DNA of 64,000 nt. It comes from MGBC120314 sp051880495 (GTDB lineage Bacteria; Bacillota; Clostridia; Lachnospirales; Lachnospiraceae). Location: contig JBJEOB010000050.1 in the NCBI GenBank assembly GCA_051880495.1, positions 1 to 64,000 of the forward strand. The letters run 5' to 3'. Both the position numbers and the translations under genes were made by a program. The notes below the pieces were generated by a model. It saw only the letters and a list, made by a program, of their open reading frames with translations. It was not told the DNA's origin and made no database searches. Shown one piece after another: positions 57,842 to 64,000 of the stretch (position 1 is its first letter; every line of letters starts with the position of its first letter).

Positions 57842-58996
57842 TTATCTTACGATATGGTCTTTAACTGCCTGAGCAACAACATCGGCAACTCTAGGATCAA
57901 ATGCCATAGGAAGGATGTTTACGTCGCTTACTTCATCATCAGGAACAAGACCTGCAATTGCGTTGGCAGCGGCAAGCTTCATTTCTTCGGTAATCTGTGT
58001 TGCGCGTCCCTCAAGAGCACCCTTAAAGATACCAGGGAATGCAATGACATTATTAACCTGGTTAGGGAAATCACTTCTTCCTGTACCAACGATTCTTGCA
58101 CCTGCGGCCTTAGCTACGTCAGGCATGATTTCAGGAACAGGGTTAGCCATTGCAAAAAGAATTGAATCCTTGTTCATGCTCTTAACCATGTCGGCAGAGA
58201 CGATATTAGGTGCAGAGACACCTACAAAAATATCTGCTCCGACTAATGCATCTGCAAGTGAACCTTCTTTCTGCTCAAGGTTAGTGACCTTAACCATTTC
58301 CTGCTGCATCCAGTTGAGACCTTCAGTTTTAGCTGATAAGATACCGACCTTGTCACACATTGTAACATTTTTAAATCCGTATGTGAGAAGAAGCTTGGTG
58401 ATTGCGATACCGGCAGAACCGGCACCATTTACAATTACCTTACAATCTTCCTTCTTCTTGCCTGTAACCTTAAGACCGTTGATGATTCCGGCAAGAACAA
58501 CGATAGCCGTACCATGCTGGTCGTCATGGAATACAGGTATATCCAATAATTTCTTTAAGCGTTCTTCAATTTCAAAACATCTTGGAGCTGAAATGTCTTC
58601 AAGATTGATTCCGCCAAATGCAGGAGCAATATTAACGACTGTCTTAATGATTTCTTCCGTGTCCTGTGTATCAAGACAGATTGGAAATGCATTGACATTA
58701 CCGAATTCCTTAAATAAAACTGACTTGCCTTCCATAACAGGCATAGCTGCGTAGGCTCCGATATTACCGAGTCCGAGTACGGCACTTCCGTCTGAAACAA
58801 CAGCAACCGTGTTGGCCTTGATTGTGTACTTATATGCAGCTTCTTTGTCTTCTGCAATTACCTTACATGGTTCTGCAACACCCGGTGTATATGCAAGTGC
58901 CAGATCCTCACGTGTCTTGATTTCGCACTTGGAAGCTGTCTCTAATTTACCGTTCCATTCTTCATGAAGCATTAATGCTTTTTCACTATTTGTCAT
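57842..58996 (-). CDS. NAD-dependent malic enzyme
   Basis: Oxidatively decarboxylates malate to pyruvate. The 384-residue short form (bacterial MaeB-like without the PTA domain) has ALAYTPGVAEPCKVI, VVSDGSAVLGLGNIGA (Lys/Asp active-site region), FHDDQHGTAIVVLAGI and the NAD(P) loop VNGAGSAGIAITKLL. GGTCGAATC replaces a strong RBS; an AGAAAGGTCG site is just upstream. It heads a three-gene leftward run with the radical SAM and DUF4364 genes. Coenzyme preference (NAD or NADP) is not certain. Confidence 0.94.
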   Translation of the reverse strand: MTNSEKALMLHEEWNGKLETASKCEIKTREDLALAYTPGVAEPCKVIAEDKEAAYKYTIKANTVAVVSDGSAVLGLGNIGAYAAMPVMEGKSVLFKEFGNVNAFPICLDTQDTEEIIKTVVNIAPAFGGINLEDISAPRCFEIEERLKKLLDIPVFHDDQHGTAIVVLAGIINGLKVTGKKKEDCKVIVNGAGSAGIAITKLLLTYGFKNVTMCDKVGILSAKTEGLNWMQQEMVKVTNLEQKEGSLADALVGADIFVGVSAPNIVSADMVKSMNKDSILFAMANPVPEIMPDVAKAAGARIVGTGRSDFPNQVNNVIAFPGIFKGALEGRATQITEEMKLAAANAIAGLVPDDEVSDVNILPMAFDPRVADVVAQAVKDHIVR

Positions 58997-59087
58997 TTTG
59001 ATTCGACCTTTCTCTTTGCGATAATAAAGATATCATATCATATTTAAAATGTATCATCAACTTTTTGAAAAAAAAACATAAAAAAAC

Positions 59088-59116
59088 TTGCTATGTTGTC
59101 CCGTTGTATGTATAAT
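59088..59116 (+). promoter_or_regulatory. Sigma-A promoter of rho
   Basis: TTGCTA and a perfect TATAAT separated by 17 bases, 65 bases before the rho start. Strong match. Confidence 0.75.
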
Positions 59117-59180
59117 GGTTGTGTAATCAAGTTATGTAGTTCTACATATTTTTCCCAGAGAGATAGGAGAATAGATTTAT

Positions 59181-60605
59181 ATGCGTGCAAAATTAGAAAC
59201 ATTGTCGCTTGCGGTTCTTAGGGATTTTGCCAAGGACAAGGGTGTTAAAAATGTCAGTACAATGAAGAAAAGTGATTTAATTGATGCTATTATTGCGGCT
59301 GCCGGGCAGGAAAATCAGCCTAAGAAGGAGAATAAGAGTGAGGAGAGTGCCAGACAGGATAAAGCAGAGGTTAAGCAGGAAGTACAGTCGGACTCAACAA
59401 TAAAGCCGGAAGAACCGGTTTATACAGAGGAAGAGAAGTTTAAGAAGCGTCAGGAGATACTTGAACAGAATATAGTAGTTGACCCGAATCCTGCATCAGG
59501 AATTCTGGAAGTTATGCAGGACGGATACGGATTTATCCGCTGTGAGAATTTCCTTCCGGGAGAGAACGATGTATATGTTGCGCCTTCACAGATCAGAAGG
59601 TTTGGTCTTAAGACAGGTGATATTTTATATGGTAAGAAGAGAGTTAAGAATCAGGGCGAGAAGTTTGCGGCTCTTTTAGAGCTTACAACTGTTAACGGAT
59701 ATAATCCTGAGGTGCTTCAGACAAGACCTAATTTTGAGAATCTGACACCGATTTTCCCTAATGAAAGAATACATTTGGAGCAGGGTAACCCGACGACGGC
59801 AATGAGAATAGTAGACCTTATATGTCCGATCGGTAAGGGACAGAGAGGTATGATTGTATCTCAGCCTAAGGCAGGTAAGACAACACTTCTTAAGCAGATT
59901 GCAACGGCAGTTTTAAAGAGTAACCCTGAGATGCATATGATAATTCTGCTTATTGATGAGCGTCCTGAGGAAGTTACTGATATTAAGGAATCAATAGTTG
60001 GTGACAATGTTGAGGTAATTTACTCTACATTTGATGAACTTCCGGACAGACACAAGCGTGTTTCGGAGATGGTAATTGAGAGAGCAAGGCGTCTTGTTGA
60101 GCATAAGAAGGATGTTATTATTCTGTTAGACAGTATCACAAGACTGACAAGAGCATATAACGTCACTGTACAGGCGAGCGGACGTACCTTATCAGGTGGT
60201 CTTGATCCTACCGCACTTCATATGCCGAAGAGGTTTTTTGGAGCGGCACGTAATATGAGAGAGGGCGGAAGCCTTACAATTCTTGCGACAGCCTTAATAG
60301 AGACGGGAAGCAAGATGGATGATGTTGTATTTGAAGAGTTTAAGGGTACCGGTAACATGGAACTTGTTCTTGACAGAAAGTTATCGGAGAAGAGGGTATT
60401 CCCTGCCATTGATATTGCAAAGTCAAGTACAAGACGAGATGATCTTTTGTTCTCGCCTGAGGAGATTGAGGCTTCTGAAATTATACGTAAGAACCTTAAC
60501 GGACTTAAGCCGGATGAGGCTGTTGACAGAATTATAGACACATTTGCAAGAACCAAGAACAATAAGGAATTTATCCAGTACATTAAAAAGACACGCCTCA
60601 ACTAA
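59181..60605 (+). CDS. rho: Transcription termination factor Rho
   Basis: Hexameric RNA-dependent ATPase that ends transcription. The 474 residues contain an N-terminal Rho-N helical domain (KLETLSLAVLRDFAKDKGVKN), a charged Lys/Glu insertion of about 50 residues at 50-100, the RNA-binding cold-shock fold (GYGFIRCENFLPGENDVYV), and an ATPase domain with KGQRGMIVSQPKAGKTTLL (Walker A), LLIDERPEEVTD (Walker B region) and QASGRTLSGGLD (secondary site). The linker insertion is common in Firmicutes and Actinobacteria. Followed by its own downstream gap and the rpmE promoter. Confidence 0.97.
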   Translation: MRAKLETLSLAVLRDFAKDKGVKNVSTMKKSDLIDAIIAAAGQENQPKKENKSEESARQDKAEVKQEVQSDSTIKPEEPVYTEEEKFKKRQEILEQNIVVDPNPASGILEVMQDGYGFIRCENFLPGENDVYVAPSQIRRFGLKTGDILYGKKRVKNQGEKFAALLELTTVNGYNPEVLQTRPNFENLTPIFPNERIHLEQGNPTTAMRIVDLICPIGKGQRGMIVSQPKAGKTTLLKQIATAVLKSNPEMHMIILLIDERPEEVTDIKESIVGDNVEVIYSTFDELPDRHKRVSEMVIERARRLVEHKKDVIILLDSITRLTRAYNVTVQASGRTLSGGLDPTALHMPKRFFGAARNMREGGSLTILATALIETGSKMDDVVFEEFKGTGNMELVLDRKLSEKRVFPAIDIAKSSTRRDDLLFSPEEIEASEIIRKNLNGLKPDEAVDRIIDTFARTKNNKEFIQYIKKTRLN

Positions 60606-60633
60606 ATTTTTTAACAAATTATATAAATTGATG

Positions 60634-60662
60634 TTGCATTGGTTTGTTTTTTATGCTACAAT
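60634..60662 (+). promoter_or_regulatory. Sigma-A promoter of rpmE
   Basis: TTGCAT and TACAAT with 17-base spacing, leaving a leader of about 110 bases before the rpmE start. A structured autoregulatory leader is possible; no L31 leader motif was confirmed. Confidence 0.65.
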
Positions 60663-60779
60663 TAAAAAGCTGTTTATCGAAAGGGCAATTGATTGCAGGC
60701 TGATTGTTATGCACAGGGATGTATGAGATTTAAGAGGCAGTCAATTATATACAGAATTTAGTTTAAAGAGGTGAAAATC

Positions 60780-60986
60780 ATGAGAGAAGGAATCCATCCA
60801 GATTACTATCAGGCAAAGGTTGTTTGCAACTGTGGTAATGAATTCGTTACCGGTTCAACAAAGGAAGATATCCATGTTGAAATCTGTTCAAAGTGCCATC
60901 CGTTCTACACAGGCCAGCAGAAGGCTGTTGCAGCACGTGGACGTATTGATAAGTTCAATAAGAAGTATGGTGTTCAAAGCAAATAA
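60780..60986 (+). CDS. rpmE: Large-subunit ribosomal protein L31 (zinc type)
   Basis: A 68-residue protein starting MREGIHPDYYQAKVVC. The zinc ligands are present (CNCG and CSKCH), so this is the zinc-binding C+ form rather than the zinc-independent paralogue. PFYTGQQKAVAARGRIDKFNKKYG is the typical ending. AAAGAGGTG lies upstream. It has its own promoter and terminator. Confidence 0.97.
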   Translation: MREGIHPDYYQAKVVCNCGNEFVTGSTKEDIHVEICSKCHPFYTGQQKAVAARGRIDKFNKKYGVQSK

Positions 60987-60997
60987 TTTGAAAGATA

Positions 60998-61029
60998 AGG
61001 TTGAGGTTTTTTAATCTCAACCTATTTTT
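60998..61029 (+). terminator. Terminator of rpmE
   Basis: AGGTTGAG (60998-61005) and CTCAACCT (61016-61023) form the stem, followed by ATTTTTTCTT. Confidence 0.8.
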
Positions 61030-61037
61030 TCTTAATT

Positions 61038-61067
61038 GATAGAAAATTGCAAGGCAATTTATCTATC
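61038..61067. repeat. Short palindrome, GATAG...CTATC family, second copy
   Basis: GATAG-A-AAATTGC-AAG-GCAATTT-AT-CTATC. It shares the GATAG, AAATTGC and CTATC parts with the element at 3426-3455. It lies between the rpmE terminator and the DUF1385 gene. Confidence 0.65.
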
Positions 61068-61102
61068 TTGTCTGATTTTTTTTATTTACGAGGTTATATA
61101 GA

Positions 61103-62272
61103 ATGAAACCATCAGGAATAGGCGGTCAGGCTGTTATTGAAGGAATAATGATGAAGAACAAGAATCGTTACTCCATTGCAGTAAGAAAGCCTGATAATGA
61201 AATAGAGGTTGTCGTTAAAAAATGTAACGGCTTTTTAAGAAAAGTTAAATTATTTAAATTACCGATTATTCGCGGTGTTTTTAATTTCATAGATTCGCTG
61301 ATGCTTGGAATGTCAACGCTGACATATTCTGCAAGCTTTTATGAAGACCCTCAGGAACAGGCACCAACTGCAGCCGATAAGATAGCAAGAAGTCTTTTTA
61401 AAGATAAGCTTGATTCTATTATTATGGCCGTAACCATGATTGTTGCCATTGTTATAGCATTGGCACTGTTTATGGTATTACCGTTTTATCTCTCAAGATT
61501 GCTTGAAAGATTTATTGTGTCACAGCATCTTATGAATCTTTTTGAGGGATTGATAAGACTGGTGATTTTCCTGATATATGTAGTTGCAATTTCCATGATG
61601 AATGACATTAAAAGAGTTTATATGTATCATGGAGCTGAGCATAAGTGTATTAACTGTATCGAGAACGGTATGGAGTTAAATGTGAAGAATGTACGCCAGA
61701 GTTCAAGACTTCACAAGCGCTGCGGAACCAGTTTTATGCTGTTTGTAATGGTTGTCAGCATCATTTTGTTTATGTTTATCAGAAATGAGAATCCTGTTAT
61801 TCAGATGCTTTACAGAATTGCTCTGATTCCTTTAGTGGCAGGTATTTCTTACGAACTTATTAAGTTTGCCGGAAAAGGAAACGGATTTTTAAGTAAGCTG
61901 ATAAGCGGTCCCGGTCTTTTGCTTCAGAAGCTGACGACGAAGGAACCGGATGATGATATGATTGAGGTCGCAATTGCTGCCGTTGAGGCTGTGTTTGACT
62001 GGAGAGAGTTCCGTTCGGTTTATGATGATGACGATGAGGATGCATTTGAATTTATTGACGATGATGATGACGTCCCAGAGTATGTTGAGACATTCGGTGC
62101 CGTAAATGATATGGATATGATAAATGATTCAGTTATGGTAAATGATATGGATATGGTAAACACTACAGATATGGTGAATGATATTGATATTATTAACGAC
62201 AATGCTATGATGCAGGAAGGGCAGCCGGAAGTATTTGCAAAAGATACGGAGAGTTTTGGCAATGACTTATGA
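61103..62272 (+). CDS. DUF1385 (YqhQ-like) membrane protein
   Basis: 389 residues. The start KPSGIGGQAVIEGIMMKNKN is the family signature; four helices follow (IIMAVTMIVAIVIALALFMVL, LIRLVIFLIYVVAISMM and others) with the conserved MYHGAEHKCINCIENG and RLHKRCGTSFMLFVMVV. The C-terminal 90 residues are extremely acidic and contain a tandem repeat of NDMDM-like units (NDMDMIND, VNDMDMVN, MVNDIDIIN). In Bacillus YqhQ is a polytopic membrane protein of unknown role. It overlaps prmC by 11 bases and lies in the conserved rpmE-DUF1385-prmC-prfA order. Confidence 0.92.
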   Translation: MKPSGIGGQAVIEGIMMKNKNRYSIAVRKPDNEIEVVVKKCNGFLRKVKLFKLPIIRGVFNFIDSLMLGMSTLTYSASFYEDPQEQAPTAADKIARSLFKDKLDSIIMAVTMIVAIVIALALFMVLPFYLSRLLERFIVSQHLMNLFEGLIRLVIFLIYVVAISMMNDIKRVYMYHGAEHKCINCIENGMELNVKNVRQSSRLHKRCGTSFMLFVMVVSIILFMFIRNENPVIQMLYRIALIPLVAGISYELIKFAGKGNGFLSKLISGPGLLLQKLTTKEPDDDMIEVAIAAVEAVFDWREFRSVYDDDDEDAFEFIDDDDDVPEYVETFGAVNDMDMINDSVMVNDMDMVNTTDMVNDIDIINDNAMMQEGQPEVFAKDTESFGNDL

Positions 62273-63110
62273 GAAAGCTTTGCATGAGGGCAGGGAATTA
62301 CTGAAAAACAGCGGTATCATGGAATATGAAACAGATGGATTTTTATTGATGTCAGAGCTGCTTGGGATAACAAGAACACAGTATTTTATGAAGCAAAAGG
62401 ACATAATGCCTGACGAATCATACGACATTTATATGAAGGCCGTCAATGAGAGGTGCAGTCACAAACCGCTTCAATATATCACGGGCAGTGCATATTTCAT
62501 GGGATATGAGTTTAAGGTAAATGAGAATGTTCTTATTCCGAGAATGGATACAGAGACTCTTGTTATTGAATCTGAGAAGCTGCTTTCTAAGTATTTTGGT
62601 GATAAGGAAAGTGTGAAGGTCCTTGATATGTGCACAGGCTCAGGATGTATCGCCGTGTCATTGGCACTCAGAAATCCAAAGACTTCTGTAACGGCTGTGG
62701 ATGTATCAGATAAAGCGTTAGAGGCTGCAGTAAATAATGCAGAGATACTTGGGTGTAAAAATGTCACCTTCATAAGCAGTGATTTATTTGATAATATCGG
62801 TGATAAGTATGATATAATAATTTCTAACCCGCCATACATAAGGACAGAAGAAATTACGCGTCTGATGGAAGAGGTCAGATGTTATGAGCCTTATGGTGCC
62901 CTGGATGGTTGTGAGGACGGACTGTTTTTTTACCGTAAGATAACAGAAGAAGCAGCAGCTCATTTAAATGTAAACGGAGTCCTGTGTTACGAAATCGGAT
63001 GTGACCAGGCACAGGCCGTAACGGCCATTATGGAAAAATGCGGATTTAAGAATTGTAATGTTATCAGGGATCTTGCAGGACTTGATAGAGTAGTAACAGG
63101 AAATTTATAA
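62262..63110 (+). CDS. prmC: Peptide chain release factor N5-glutamine methyltransferase
   Basis: Methylates the Gln of the GGQ motif in release factors using SAM. 282 residues: the N-terminal helical domain (RELLKNSGIMEYETDGFLLM), then a Rossmann fold with LDMCTGSGCIAVSLAL (SAM site), ISNPPYIRTEE (catalytic NPPY) and the ending RDLAGLDRVVTGNL. The start at 62262 overlaps the previous gene; the longer frame from 62235 lacks a ribosome binding site. It lies directly before prfA, its substrate gene. Confidence 0.96.
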   Translation: MTYEKALHEGRELLKNSGIMEYETDGFLLMSELLGITRTQYFMKQKDIMPDESYDIYMKAVNERCSHKPLQYITGSAYFMGYEFKVNENVLIPRMDTETLVIESEKLLSKYFGDKESVKVLDMCTGSGCIAVSLALRNPKTSVTAVDVSDKALEAAVNNAEILGCKNVTFISSDLFDNIGDKYDIIISNPPYIRTEEITRLMEEVRCYEPYGALDGCEDGLFFYRKITEEAAAHLNVNGVLCYEIGCDQAQAVTAIMEKCGFKNCNVIRDLAGLDRVVTGNL

Positions 63111-63127
63111 TTGGAGGAAGATTTGCC

Positions 63128-64000
63128 GTGGAAATTTTTGACAAATTGGAAGATATTGTACGTCATTATGAGGATATTAATGCTGAACTTTCAAGTCCCG
63201 ATGTTGTAAATGATCAGGACAGATTCAGAAAGCTTATGAAGGAGCAGAATAACCTCACTCCTATTGTGACGACATTTGCAGAATATAAGAAGAGCAAGCA
63301 GAGTATTGAAGACAGTCTGCTTATGCTTGATGAGGAAAGCGACGAGGAGCTTCGTGAGCTTGCCAAGGAGGAGCTTAACGAATCTAAGGAAGCCGTTGAA
63401 CGTCTTGAGAAGGAATTAAAGATTCTCCTTCTTCCAAAGGACCCTAATGATGATAAGGATATTGTGGTAGAAATACGTGCCGGTGCCGGTGGTGATGAGG
63501 CTGCTTTATTTGCAGCTGAACTTTTCCGTATGTACAGCCATTTTGTTGAAGCACGCGGCTGGAAGGTAGAAGTGGTAAATGCCGATGAGACCGGTATTGG
63601 AGGCATGAAGGAAGTAGAATTCATGGTAAAGGGACAGGGTGCATATTCTGTCATGAAATATGAAAGTGGTGTACACCGTGTTCAGAGAGTCCCTGAAACT
63701 GAAAGCGGCGGACGTATTCATACGTCAACAGCCAGTGTTGCTGTTATGCCTGAAGCTGAAGAGGTTGATGTTCAGATTGATGAGAAGGATATCCGTATAG
63801 ACGTAATGCGTGCATCCGGTAATGGCGGTCAGTGTGTCAATACAACGGATTCAGCCGTTCGACTTACTCACTATCCGACAGGTATTGTAATTTACAGTCA
63901 GACTGAAAAGTCTCAGATTCAGAATAAAGATAAAGCATTTGCGCTCCTTCGTGCAAAGCTTTATGATATGGAATGCCAGAAGGCACACGATGCGGAAGCA
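63128..64000 (+). CDS. prfA: Peptide chain release factor 1 (3' partial)
   Basis: Recognises UAA and UAG stop codons. The frame runs off the window edge after 291 codons; normal length is about 355-360. The start is GTG at 63128 with GGAGGAAG before it. EIRAGAGGDEAALFAAELFRMY and YESGVHRVQRVPETESGGRIHTS are the RF1 signatures; the PxT tripeptide lies in this region as PET. The catalytic GGQ is Gly233-Gly234-Gln235, with GNGGQCVNTTDSAVRLTH around it. It is followed outside the window by its last third. Confidence 0.95.
   Translation, partial: MEIFDKLEDIVRHYEDINAELSSPDVVNDQDRFRKLMKEQNNLTPIVTTFAEYKKSKQSIEDSLLMLDEESDEELRELAKEELNESKEAVERLEKELKILLLPKDPNDDKDIVVEIRAGAGGDEAALFAAELFRMYSHFVEARGWKVEVVNADETGIGGMKEVEFMVKGQGAYSVMKYESGVHRVQRVPETESGGRIHTSTASVAVMPEAEEVDVQIDEKDIRIDVMRASGNGGQCVNTTDSAVRLTHYPTGIVIYSQTEKSQIQNKDKAFALLRAKLYDMECQKAHDAEA

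Noticed and set aside
62094..62216. Short tandem repeats as a CRISPR array
   Set aside because: Repeats are too short, lack spacers of uniform length and lie inside an open reading frame coding for an acidic tail.
63815..63850. Unusual residues around GGQ in RF1 (GNGGQCVN)
   Set aside because: The GGQ itself is intact and, from memory, similar substitutions occur in Clostridia RF1, so not treated as anomalous.
63128..64000. Truncated prfA pseudogene
   Set aside because: The frame is intact to the window edge, so the missing end is due to the window, not to gene damage.

Overview
The window looks like a chromosome segment of a pectin-using, spore-gene-carrying Lachnospiraceae bacterium (Clostridia). 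Lachnospira, Butyrivibrio and Roseburia relatives are plausible; the genus is inferred, not proven. The basis is moderate-to-low G+C, strong GGAGG ribosome binding sites, SpoIIA and SpoVA sporulation genes, Clostridia-type DUF4364, DUF1385 and DUF6033 proteins, a rho-rpmE-DUF1385-prmC-prfA order, and an intracellular pectin/rhamnogalacturonan degradation operon. No tRNA, rRNA, CRISPR array, integrase or transposase gene was recognised.

Layout. 1-1.9 kb: the 3' end of a polymorphic toxin gene, an overlapping candidate immunity gene, and a decayed orphan toxin tail that carries a second, 95 percent identical copy of the toxin linker. 1.9-8.7 kb: housekeeping and metabolic genes (small cis-prenyltransferase homologue, a HisA of eukaryotic type, DHH phosphoesterase, cytoplasmic pectinesterase, GNAT, aroC, tgt). 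8.7-17.1 kb: yajC, then the spoVA genes split into spoVAA-AB-AC and spoVAD-AE by about 5 kb holding a MATE transporter, a LysM-GH18 spore-type glucosaminidase, a BI-1 membrane protein and ilvE. 17.1-21.6 kb: class A penicillin-binding protein, YigZ, PAP2 phosphatase.

22-33 kb is the most distinctive block. A lipoprotein binding protein and two LplB/LplC-like permeases are followed by enzymes without signal peptides: CE12 acetylesterase, an ankyrin-GH43 fusion, an unknown 239-residue protein, GH28 polygalacturonase and an ABC half-exporter. With the pectinesterase at 4.9 kb this describes uptake of acetylated/methylated (rhamno)galacturonan oligosaccharides and their breakdown inside the cell. 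Unusual parts are the zinc-ribbon/4-TM extension fused to one permease and the ankyrin repeats fused to the glycosidase.

33-41 kb: aldose epimerase, a large unrecognised coiled-coil protein in an overlapping cluster with folC and a 51-residue protein, a zinc-ribbon TPR membrane protein, then spoIIAA-spoIIAB-sigF. 41-50 kb: paired DUF3592-like membrane proteins, leuCD, prepilin peptidase, DUF6033, acyltransferase, FliB-like methylase, NudC, membrane-anchored lipase. 50-54 kb: an ECF S component, coaX and coaBC suggest pantothenate uptake and CoA synthesis. 54-56.4 kb: a UBA-like membrane protein overlaps a two-component system. 56.4-64 kb: DUF4364, radical SAM protein, malic enzyme, then rho, rpmE, DUF1385, prmC and the start of prfA, which runs off the end.

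Between genes there are several kinds of palindromic element. Two roughly 200-bp nested inverted repeats lie directly upstream of sporulation genes (spoVAD and spoIIAA). A short AAATTGC/GCAATTT palindrome occurs at two sites with a related perfect 49-bp palindrome at a third. A TTTGCGAAACT inverted repeat occurs at two sites. These look like dispersed repeats or structured RNAs and are the main candidates for something not covered by gene annotation.
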